A DNA stretch of 64,000 nt, taken from assembly GCA_039602395.1 (NCBI GenBank), contig JBCNJP010000006.1, positions 61,440,429 to 61,504,428 of the forward strand, written 5' to 3'. Below are positions 20,170 to 29,594 of this stretch, piece after piece. The notes beneath the pieces were generated by a model. That model had not been told where the DNA came from. It worked only from the letters and a program-made list of their open reading frames with translations, and made no database searches. This DNA is from Deinandra increscens subsp. villosa (lineage: Eukaryota; Streptophyta; Magnoliopsida; Asterales; Asteraceae). The position numbers were made by a program, and so were the translations under genes. Numbering within the stretch: the stretch's first letter is position 1; each line of letters starts with the position of its first letter.

Positions 20170-22912
20170 CTAATCCATATCATCATCCACTTTAACATCA
20201 ATGAGCAACAGAGGTCCAATGGACTTGATAACTCTAGTGTGCCAAGTAAACAACTTTATGAACCAGAAATAAGAATGCGCGTAGTGAGCAAATATTAATC
20301 CAATCCCTACTGCACTAACACAAAAGTCAAATTTCACCCCAGAAATAACCTTTGTTAACATATCAGCAGGATTATTCAGAGTCCCTATCTTCTGAACAAT
20401 CACCTCCTTTGAACTTATAACTTCCCTGATGATATGTAGCCTCACATGTATGTGTTTGGTCTTACTATAGTGAACTGCATTCTATGACAATTGAAGAGCA
20501 CTTTGACTGTCACAGTATATTGTACAATCTGCTAGTTTCACACCCAGTTCTGTAACAAATCTCCTCAGCCATAAGCCTTCTTTAATTGCCTCAGTTAGAG
20601 CCATATATTCTGCCTCAGTGGTACTCAAGGCAAACACTGATTGCAACTGAGCCTTCCAACTCACCAGGCTCCCATCCACTTTAAACAAGTAACCTATAAG
20701 AGATCTTCCCTTGTCAAAATCTTTGGCATAATCAGCATCAACAAAGCCTACAACTTGACTTTCTAGACCCTTCTTTTGGCCAAACACCAGTCCAACTCCA
20801 ACAGTTCCTGCTAAGTATCTAAATATCCATTTCACAGCTAACCAATGCTCTTTTCCAGGATTAGAGATATACTTACTAACAAGGATAACTACATACCCTA
20901 GATCTGGCCTTGTACACACCATTAAGTACATGAGACTCCCTACAGCATTAGCATAGGGCACCTTCTCCATATACTTAAACTCAGCTTCAGTTTTAGGACT
21001 CTTTTGTACTGAAAGCTTAAACTGTGGCCCCATGGGTGTATTTACAGGTTTGTATCCCGTCATTCCATATTATAAATCTAATACCTTTTTCAGATAAGAT
21101 GTTTGAGTTAACCTTAAAATTATGTTATCTCTGTCTCTTGTTATTTTCATCCCCAATAGCTTCTTAGCTTTGCCAAGTTCTTTCATATCAAACTCTCTCA
21201 TAAGCATCTTTTTGGTGTACTGAATTTCTTATTGATCTTGGCAGGCCAGTAGCATATCATCTACATAAAAGAGTAAATATACAAAGGAATTCTGTTTGTA
21301 TTCTTTAAGATACACACAACAGTCATACTCACTTCTATAGGAACCATTTTTCACAACATATTTATCAAACCTTTTAACCCATACAATGATCTATTGAGCA
21401 AGCATACCTTATCCTCATGCCCTTTGACTTGAAATCCTTCTGGTTGATTCATATATATTGTTTCATGTAATGTTCTATGTAGAAAAGCTGTCTTGACATC
21501 CAACTGTTCAAGTTCTAAGTCTTGAGTAGCTGTCAAAGCCAATATGATTCTTATAGATGAATGTTTTACCACAAGAGAATATATTTCATTGTAATCAATC
21601 CTAGCATTCTGAGTGAACCCTTTTGCTACCAATCTAGCTTTATATCTTGGTGGATCATGATTACTTAAACCATCTTTGATCTTAAAGAGCCACTTGCAAG
21701 ATACTGGTTTTTTATTTTTAGGTCTCTCCACCAATTCCCAAGTCTGATTGATCATTAATGACCCCATTTCACTTTCCATGGCTTGTATCCACCTTTCTCT
21801 ATGTATCGAATCTATAGCCTCAGAGAATGAAGTAGGCTCTAGAATTCCTTCTGCATCAATTGCTATAAATGTTATTGCAGAAATGTCTTCTCCTTCCCTG
21901 AATCTAATTGGCTTAACAATTTGCCTCCTCACTCAATTTCTAGCAATGGAATAACTACCTTCCCTTCATTATTTGTATTTCCTTCATTTATGTTTCCCGT
22001 ATCCTAAACAGGTTCCACATGTAACTCTACCTTAGGCTAAACTTCATGTTAAACTTGATTTTCATCTATAAGAACTTCACTTATTGACTGGCCATCCTTC
22101 CTAATAACAATCTTATACATGATATGCTCTTTAAAGGTCACATTTCTACTAATTATTATATTAGGTGTAACATTATTTACTCTCCACAACCTATATCCTT
22201 TTACACCATTTGGATATCCTAAGAAGATACATTTTTGAGCTCAAGATCAAGTTTACCTTGATTCACATGTGCATAGCACAATGAGCCAAAAACTCTTAGG
22301 CCACCATAGTCCTGTTTTGATCCTGTCCAAACATCCATAGGTGTTTTATTTCCTATGGCTCTAGAAGGATACCTATTGATAAGATAGGTTGCTGTATTAC
22401 CAGCTTCAGCCCAAAACATTTTTGGCATACCAGAATTATTGAGCATACATCTTATCCTTTCCAAAATGGTTCTCTCTGCCAACCCATTTTGTAAGGGTGT
22501 ACCATGAATGGTAAGATGCCTTACTATCCCATGAAATTTACAAAATTGATTGAACTCTTTGCTACAAAATTCCATACCATTATCTGTTCTCAATTTTCTG
22601 ACTTTCCTACCAGTCTGATTCTCTATCATTGTTTTCCACCCTTGAAATTTGCTGAAGGCTTCACTCTTGTGTTTTAACATGTACAACCACACCCTCCTAG
22701 AATAATCATCAATAAGTGACATAAAGTACCTAGCCCCACCTATGGATTCAGTTTGTGTTGGAGCCCACAAATCAGAATGAATGTAATCTAATATGCCTTT
22801 TGTGTCATGTTTCCCTGTAGTGAATTTCACCCTTGCCTGCTTTCCCATTATACAATGCTCACAAAATGATATATCACAGTTTACTAGGTTTCCAAGAACT
22901 TGTTGTTTATAT
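20170..22912 (-). pseudogene. Copia pol remnant: integrase, RT, RNase H
   Basis: Broken frames in the copia order. 22219-22912 encodes FCEHCIMGKQARVKF (end of the GAG-pre-integrase zinc-binding motif) and an integrase core with LDYIHSDLW, LRTDNGMEF and PLQNGLAERTILE. 21351-21932 encodes the RT N-terminal half (WELVERPKNKKPVSCKWLFK, LDVKTAFLHRTLHETIYMNQ). 20170-21063 encodes the RT/RNase H end with CTRPDLGYVV, FVDADYAKDFDKGRSLIGY and STTEAEYMALTEA. Stop codons near 21068 and 21230 and gaps around 21100-21350 and 21940-22210 break it. It is not functional. Confidence 0.85.
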
Positions 22913-23184
22913 TGTTGGGGTTGAAATCCTTGGGCTTGGGTGTTTAAAGGCCCGTTAGGCTTTCTTGTTCACCACTCCTAAAATCCTAGTTGTTCTCTAT
23001 ATATATATCGTGTCTATGTATTGTAATCGTTGTACTGAACTGAATAAAATACCCCTAGTTGCAGCCCGTGGACGTAGGTCACACCGACCGAACCACGTAA
23101 AATTCTCTATTCGTGTTTCTTTATCTTTATTATTGCGTGTTCGTTGTGAATCGGTAAATTCCGCTGCGCCGATTAAACCTAACA
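22913..23184 (+). repeat. 5' LTR of the second copia
   Basis: 272 bp, starts TGTTGGGGTTGAAATCC and ends TAAACCTAACA. The bases just before it are tatat (22908-22912), one half of a possible target duplication. Confidence 0.75.
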
Positions 23185-23185
23185 A

Positions 23186-23202
23186 TTGGTATCAGAGCCA
23201 GG
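23186..23202 (+). other. Primer binding site, tRNA-Met type
   Basis: TTGGTATCAGAGCCAGG lies one base after the LTR. It is the standard plant copia primer site complementary to the initiator tRNA-Met 3' end. Confidence 0.85.
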
Positions 23203-23946
23203 TTGGCTCGTTGATTCACGGACGATTCGTTGGTTGGTTTTGTTCTCGTTCAAGGTTTTGGATCGATTCGTTGCTTGTAATTGATAAAGGTGGCGGCTGT
23301 ACTCATTTAATTGGATTTGTCACCGCTCTACGTAAGGGTTGATCGTAGGGTTTGGAAGCAAGCGGCGCCATTTGGTTTTTTTTTTGTTTGGGTTGTTTGA
23401 CCAAGATTTCCTAATTTTGACTAAGCATTTATTGCTTGGTTTTAATTGTTACAGAACGAGATTTTGATTCAAAAGTAAGTAATTTATATTGCCTTAAAAA
23501 CCATCGCAAATATTCGAAGGAGCCTGCGATTTGGGTTGACTTCGAGTATTTTTTTGGTCGCCGTTTTCTACTGTTAACCACTTTTGTGTGGTTTGATATT
23601 CTGGTTTGCATGACTTCCAACCAAGTACACGGTCGTTAATTTTCCTGAAGTTCGAGTGTGAGCATCACCGTTGAAATCTTCAACCAATTTTTTTCAGCCA
23701 TCGATCGAAGGAGAATTCAGGTCGTTTCGTTCCTTTTCCTTTCTGATTTGGGTTGTGTGATTTGGTTTTGGATGTTCAAAGCTTTTGGGTTTTGGTATTG
23801 TTCGGGTTGCTCGGGTTAGCTTCGTTGTGTGGCTTGGGTATTTGTTGACAGGAGATCGGATTTTGGTGTCTGGAAATTTTTTTGACTAGTTATTATCAAC
23901 TTTTGGAGTCGGGTTAATTGGTCATTCTATTTTTTCGTTTGTCATT
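23203..23946 (+). other. Untranslated leader of the second copia
   Basis: 744 bases without a coding signal between primer site and gag ATG. T-rich tracts are frequent. No repeat recognised. Confidence 0.5.
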
Positions 23947-25323
23947 ATGGCTGAAGACGGAAAATTTGTGATTGAAAAGTTTGACGGTTCAGACTTTAGT
24001 TGGTGGAAGATGCAGATGGAGGCATTGCTTGGTCAAAAAGATTTAGACATGGTACTCGAGGAAAAACTAGAGAACATGGATAAAGAAAAGGAAACTCTAT
24101 GGAACACGAAAGATAAGAAAGCTAGAGGCATTATTACATTGGCGTTGACGAGAAACGTGGCTTATAACATCATGTCAGTAACCACTGCTCGTGGTATGAT
24201 GTTGGCGTTGTCAAATATGTATGAAAAGCCGTCTGCAGCTACTAAGGTGTTCTTAATGAGAGAGTTGTTCACGATGAGAATGAAAGAGGGAAGTTCAGTG
24301 ACCGAGCACATTAATAATCTGAATTCCATTTTGTCCAGGTTGTCATCTGTTAAGATGAAATTCGATGATGAGACCAAGGCTGTACTATTGCTATCTTCAC
24401 TGCCTAATAGTTGGTCTGGGACGGTGACTGCTGTTACCAACTCGGTGGGAACTGACGGGATGACATTTGAGAAGATTCGAGATTTGGTACTGGGTGAAGA
24501 CATTCGCCGGAGGGGTGCTAATGGGGGGTCTTCATCTGAGATGTTACATGTTGGCAGGGGAAGGGATAATAGCAGAAATAGTGGGAGCAGCAAGGGGCAG
24601 GGCAGGAGTTCGTCTAGAGCTCGGCCGAGTGTGCGTTGTTGGAACTGCAACGAGAAAGGACATTACAGAAGTCAATGTCCTAAAGACAAGAAACAGTTGA
24701 ACACTACTGCTGCCGCTGGAAATTATTCTGATGATGAGTCACTACTGCTTAGTGTCGAGAGTAGCGTTGATTCTTGGGTCATGGATTCCGGTGCATCGTT
24801 TCATGCCAGCCACAGTAGTGATGGCATGCGGAATGTTAAAGAAGGCGATTTTGGCAAGGTTAGGCTTGGAAACGGTGAAATTCTTGATGTAACTGGTATG
24901 GGGGATATTGACTTAGTTACTACTTTGGGTTCTACTTGGACTTTGTCTAATGTGAGGATCATTCCGAGGCTTGAAACAAAGTTAATCTCTATTGGGCAAC
25001 TGGATGAGCAAGGTTTAGACGTGAAGTTTGGTGGTGGAAAGTGGAATGTGGTCAAGGATAATCTCGTTATTGCCAGGGGTTTCAAGAAGGGGTCGTTGTA
25101 TCTTGTGCTTGTTCCGTCTGAGGATGTGACCACCCCTGTGAAGACGAACGCCAGAGTCGGGCTCGCTGGTTCGAGAGCTAAGAGAGTTCGGTTTGTAGCC
25201 GTGAATTCTAGAGCTCCATTTGATCAGCTTGAGCGTATTCGGAGGTCTGAGCACGGACAGGATTTTCGTAACAGTGGGAGCATTCTGACACAGTGCAAAT
25301 CTCTGATCAACATCTTGAACTAA
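23947..25323 (+). CDS. Copia gag-protease polyprotein, 458 residues
   Basis: Open frame from ATG at 23947. Residues 1 to about 200 form the gag domain (KFDGSDFSWWKMQMEALL, LSSLPNSWSGTVTAV). A CCHC zinc knuckle CWNCNEKGHYRSQC follows at about 234-247, and the aspartic protease with VMDSGASFHAS at about 280. After LYLVLVPSEDVTTP (about 395) the usual transition to GAG-pre-integrase is absent and the frame ends in unrelated residues, so integrase and RT are lost. Gag packages element RNA into virus-like particles in the cytoplasm. If expressed it could still act as a gag donor. Confidence 0.85.
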   Translation: MAEDGKFVIEKFDGSDFSWWKMQMEALLGQKDLDMVLEEKLENMDKEKETLWNTKDKKARGIITLALTRNVAYNIMSVTTARGMMLALSNMYEKPSAATKVFLMRELFTMRMKEGSSVTEHINNLNSILSRLSSVKMKFDDETKAVLLLSSLPNSWSGTVTAVTNSVGTDGMTFEKIRDLVLGEDIRRRGANGGSSSEMLHVGRGRDNSRNSGSSKGQGRSSSRARPSVRCWNCNEKGHYRSQCPKDKKQLNTTAAAGNYSDDESLLLSVESSVDSWVMDSGASFHASHSSDGMRNVKEGDFGKVRLGNGEILDVTGMGDIDLVTTLGSTWTLSNVRIIPRLETKLISIGQLDEQGLDVKFGGGKWNVVKDNLVIARGFKKGSLYLVLVPSEDVTTPVKTNARVGLAGSRAKRVRFVAVNSRAPFDQLERIRRSEHGQDFRNSGSILTQCKSLINILN

Positions 25324-26242
25324 AATCTTTTACAAGTAAAACATTTTGTAACATGCAAGTGAACAAAACTGTTTTTCTTGGTAAAGACACATCACACCAT
25401 ATGCCTAAGGCTAGGACTGCTCCTGAGCAAACTGCTCCTAGTGACAACATTGTTACACTAACAAGTGTTGAGCCCACACCAGACCGACCATCCTCTTCCA
25501 CTGATATACAAATTCCCACCAAAAGGAAGAGGATGTCCATATCAAAAACCACACCCAAAAATACCACACACACTCCACAATCACCCAAAAGGAAGAGGAC
25601 TAGCTAGGTCTCCTTCACCTAGACCCTCCACAGGACTACCTCAGAATGAGGGTGATATATCAACTAGGCCACATGAAGTAGATTCCCCAACCCTTATTGG
25701 AGGGAATATATTGTTGAACTTGGTTCAACCACCCAACCCACAAGCTGCTGATAAGGTGACTTGCAGTAGTGATGAATTAAGTCAGGTGGAAAGGGCTGAC
25801 ACTACTCATGAAGTCCCACTGGACCCTGAGGATAGTGCCAACATCATTAAAACCCAATCCACGACAACTGTTTCTGTCAGGGAACCTATTCAGGAACATT
25901 TGATTGACAACAGGAACCCCAGGTGCCAAGAAACCATGGGTGCTGAGCATGAACAAGGTCAGCTTGTTTGCTCTTCTTTGCTCAAAGATACTGGCAACAC
26001 ACCAGTTGAGAGTAGCAAGACACATACTGAATTGACGGTTCGATGTATAAAACTTGATAATGAATTGGCAGCTCTCCGTGCAATTGTGAGAGCTCAAGGA
26101 GAAGAAATTGAACGGTTGAAGGTAGGACAATCTGTGAAAGCCACTGATTGGTAATGTTGTCAACCATACGTTGAAAAGAAATTCACATGTCAAACTAGAT
26201 TAAATTCAAAATAGGATCTTGCACAGGGTGTGTTCCTCAGAT
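25324..26242 (+). pseudogene. Unrecognised coding region, part 1: KRKR-rich and coiled-coil segment
   Basis: I do not recognise this protein. Two frames follow each other with a change near 25605: first a Pro/Ser/Thr-rich stretch with two basic clusters (TKRKRMSISK, PKRKRTS), then a stretch to 26152 ending in a heptad-like segment ELTVRCIKLDNELAALRAIV that should form a coiled coil. The layout (low-complexity P/S/T text, then coiled coil) resembles the long 3' reading frames of some SIRE-type copia elements in Asteraceae; this is a weak inference. Confidence 0.4.
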
Positions 26243-26465
26243 GTTGATGAAGTTGAACAAGTTGATCCGGTTGAACAACTTCATCCAGAGGAAGAAAGCC
26301 ATGTTGATCCGGTTGAACAAGTTGATCCGGTTGAACAACTTCATCCAGCGAAAGAAGGCCATGTTGATCCGGTTGAACAAGTTGATCCGGTTGAATAACT
26401 TCATCCGGAGGAAGAAGGCCATGTTCATCCGGTTGAACTAGTTGATCCGGTTGAACAACTTCATC
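26243..26465 (+). repeat. 60-bp coding tandem repeat, about four units
   Basis: Units start at 26243, 26303, 26363 and 26423. In frame each unit reads about VDPVEQVDPVEQLHPEEEGH, a 20-residue acidic repeat. One CAA (Gln) in the third unit is TAA, a stop, so the frame is broken once inside the array. Exact 60-bp phasing indicates the array expanded while coding. Confidence 0.8.
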
Positions 26466-27031
26466 GGGTGCAAGTGGCTGCTGATAATCAAATGATCACA
26501 AGTGTGATGAGTGATCTGCAAACCACAAATGTGGAGATAGCTCCTGAGGCTCTATCTTTCATGAGAAAAATGATGATTAGAAATACTCTTAACTGCACTT
26601 GGTTAAGGAGTGCTCCATCTCTACCCATCATTCCCGTTTTAAAGCCTAGTGCTCCATCTCTGCCTATCATTCCTCTTTTAAAGCTTAGTGCTCCATCTCT
26701 GCCCATCATTCATGTTTTAAAGCCTTGTGCTCCCCCTAATACTCCTGAAACAGAAAAGGTTGTTGAAGCTGATGTTAAAGAAGATGGAGTCAAAGACAAG
26801 GTGTTTGCAGCTGTTAAAGAGACAAAGCCTGTGGAGCCAAAGACCGAACCTACTGATGAGAATGATTTTTTTGCTAAAGCAATTAGATTTGGGAAAGGAA
26901 AAATGGTGATGCCCCAGTACCAATCAGATTCTGACAAGGTGTTTGCAGCTGTTAAGAAGACAAAGCCTCCAACATTCATTTATGATCAACAGGTATCTCT
27001 CCCAGAAGATGAGGTAAACATGATCTTGTAG
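26466..27031 (+). pseudogene. Unrecognised coding region, part 2: SAPSLPII repeats
   Basis: Frame continues from the 60-bp repeats into VAADNQMITSV and three 13-residue repeats of SAPSLPIIPVLKP (39-bp units at about 26610-26727). A Lys/Glu-rich tail contains KDKVFAAVKETKPVEPK and its shorter repeat SDKVFAAVKKTKPP. The frame stops at 27031. No domain is recognised. Internal duplication at several scales is the main feature. Confidence 0.45.
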
Positions 27032-28163
27032 ATGCTGATAAAGCTGGACAAATAAAAAGGGATGGAGACATGGCCTTGGCATTCAAACTAGAAGGAGACA
27101 TGCTGCGTTATTCAAATGATAAAATAATAATGGGTCTGATAAATGAAATCAAGAGAAGTTAATTGATGAGAAAATGGCAACGATGGACTCTAAGAAGGAG
27201 ACAAGAAAAAGAAGAATGGCCACAGAATCTGACAATGAGATCAAAGTTGAAAAAGAAAAGATCAGATTGTCAGATAACCTTCACAATGCCAAACTCCTTT
27301 TGAAGTTCACAGATATTATCATAGCCAGGGGATGGGCAACTCCTGAACAAGCAAATTTAATGACTGCTAAACAGTTATGCGATATGATGTCTAGGGTTGT
27401 TCAAAAGGATGGTGAATTAAAACTGAAGGAAAATATGGATGCTGAGGAAACACAAGATAAGATAAAAAGGGAAGAAGAGATACAGAAAATTCTAGAAAAC
27501 CCTATGACAGAGGAAGAAGAACTTAAGCTTCTCAAATGCTATTTCATTAATATGAGGGGGGAGGACCCAAAAAAGATCAATCCTTCTGGTATTAATAGCT
27601 TCAGAATCAGATATTCAAATACCATACATGAACAGAACAAAATCTCAAAGGTTACAGGTGAACCAATACCACCAGGTGTATTTTCTGATCTGAACAGAAC
27701 CCTAGCCTCACAGCAACCCAGAAGAAACCCTCCTAGAACTAGTAGACCAGAAAAAAAGGCCTAAACCTGTAAAGCATCCTAAACCTGTAACATTAAAGCC
27801 TCTTCCACCAAAGCTTAGAACAGACAATTTCACACCCATTATACCACAACCTAGGATTGATCATACTCTTCCATCTTCGTATCCTCACCTAAACAAACCC
27901 TGAAAACCCTCATCTCCACCCAAGTCACCAGAAAAACCACATAACAAGAGAATGAAGTCAGTGGCTAAGAAGGGAAAAGGAAAAGTGATCAATGTGGAGG
28001 ATGAATACAGAGATGTCCATACTGAAAGGAGAAGAATCATCTCCTGGAGGTATGATGATCAAGCCAAAGTATACCTGTTCACAACCAGTTCAGATGAGGT
28101 ACTAAAGTTTACAGCTAAAGAAGCTATGTACAACCTCACTGACCATGAGTTGGGTGATGTTAG
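27032..28163 (+). pseudogene. Unrecognised coding region, part 3: charged helical segment
   Basis: Frame 27174-27764 encodes a Lys/Glu-rich, probably helical protein (KEKIRLSDNLHNAKLLLKFT, ARGWATPEQANLMTAKQL) ending in a Pro/Arg tail. A frame change follows, then KPVKHPKPVTLKPLPPK, one in-frame stop near 27901, and RRIISWRYDDQAKVYLFTTS to LTDHELGDV, where a copia element interrupts at 28163. Remnants resume at 34617. I cannot name the family. Confidence 0.45.
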
Positions 28164-29009
28164 TGTTGGAAATTCAGTAACGATTCAAGTGATCGTTTAA
28201 TTACAATACAGAAACAATAATGAACAAAGGAAAAACGAACAGCAGCAAAGGAGATAGAATAGAAAACGAAAACCCCACAGAAATATGATCACGAACAGCA
28301 GCAAACTATGTTCCTGCAAAACAGAAAACCACAGAAGGAAAAACGAGAGGAACCGGGCTTGTGTTTGACACAATTCCCTTAAACAGATTCGACGTCTGTT
28401 CCCACGGTACACCGGTTCAAAACTGTGTGTACAGCCGGACAGGATACTTGCCTGAAACGAGACCGGAACGGAGGAGCGGTAGAGATCAGAGCAGCAGCAA
28501 CAGCAGGACCAAATGTGTGTATTTGCGTGTGTCTATTTCTGCCCCACACTCGTGTATTTATACACGCAAACGGAGCATACGAAAGGATCATCATTAACTA
28601 GTAGTGAATGATCAAATTATGTTCATTAACCAGTAATGAATGATCAGGTTTGGAATGCAAAAGGTTGGTTCAATGAACCAAAAATCTGTTCTAGAAAGGT
28701 CTCGAAAAATAGCAAAAACTGGTCATTACATGACCCCCGTTTCGGAGCTGCATTCGTGTCCGCAGGTCGCGCGGGCACGGTTTCTGAATTTCAACCCGAA
28801 TCACCATTTTTCGCACCCCCCCCCCCTGCGCGAGGATATGAGCCAGAGTAAAACATGACACAAGATATATCAAAGGCTTTGAAGTTTATCCTTATAAACC
28901 AATTCACCTTTTGTTCCCACACCAATGTGGGATAGCTCACATCACATTTTCCAAACTAGAACAAAATTTCTTTTGAGATAAACATCTCATTCACACACAT
29001 TTTCCAACA
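28164..29009 (-). repeat. 3' LTR of the young copia
   Basis: TGTTGGAAAA-type start on the minus strand and CCAACA end; the plus strand begins TGTTGGAAATTCAG and ends TTTTCCAACA. 846 bp. It contains a run of ten C near 28808-28817 shared with the other LTR. Confidence 0.92.
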
Positions 29010-29594
29010 ATCCCCCACATGAATGGAGGTTGATCTCAAAAGCTACTTAATCCCGATCAAATTTCAACAGTTGAATCTTGCATACGATAGGTAGGTGTTA
29101 CCCTTTGAACCTTCGCTCATGAAACACACTTAGTCTACTAGCTCTGAGTAGGTGGTGATGCCTTTGAACTCGTCTGCCGTTTGTGTAGGCGACAATGTGC
29201 TTCACACAAGACTCTCCTTGACAACATCAAGTCCTCATAGTTATGTTCGTTATGGTCATGAACATTAGCCTGGTTCTGCGAGAGCTCTTAGGTATTGTGC
29301 CCCCTCTCAATACCCTTCGAAGCGACCCCACTTCTCTCTCACATAGGTGATTCACCACGTGTGGCTGCCTCAGCTGAATCATTAAAAGCCATAGGCTTAA
29401 CCTCGTACTTGTCACTTTTAGGAATGGACTAGGAGATGTATCGATTCCAATTATACATCCCCTTCTTAAAGTGCGTGGAGTTATCAATTCTTCCCCCCAC
29501 AGTGACCTCACTAGTTCATACAATTAGGTTGTCCTATTGAACTCAGATCTTGGGATCTCCAGTCAACTGAGTTAGGTTTTCCTTCATATGAACT
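29010..29594 (-). other. 3' untranslated region of the young copia
   Basis: Between the pol stop and the LTR. The purine tract is at 29010-29020; no coding signal seen in the rest. Confidence 0.6.

Larger units (their letters stand above)
18463..22912 (-). mobile_element. Decayed copia retrotransposon, 5' part missing
   Basis: Minus-strand element with a 3' LTR at 18463-20131, itself interrupted by a solo LTR, then RNase H, RT, integrase and the start of the GAG-pre-integrase domain. At 22913 another copia element is inserted. The gag region and 5' LTR are not found further right in the window. Confidence 0.8.
22913..25323 (+). mobile_element. 5' part of a second copia retrotransposon
   Basis: Inserted into the GAG-pre-integrase region of the minus-strand copia. 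It has an LTR, a primer site, a leader and a gag-protease frame, then loses copia homology at about 25270-25323. No 3' LTR matching 22913-23184 was seen in the window, so the element is truncated or chimeric. Confidence 0.75.

Noticed and set aside
23186..23202. Part of a tRNA gene
   Set aside because: Only the 3' complement of tRNA-Met is present next to an LTR, so it is a primer binding site. No tRNA gene was recognised in the window.
24162..24650. 162-residue frame on the minus strand
   Set aside because: It is antisense to the intact copia gag frame and has no recognisable domain.
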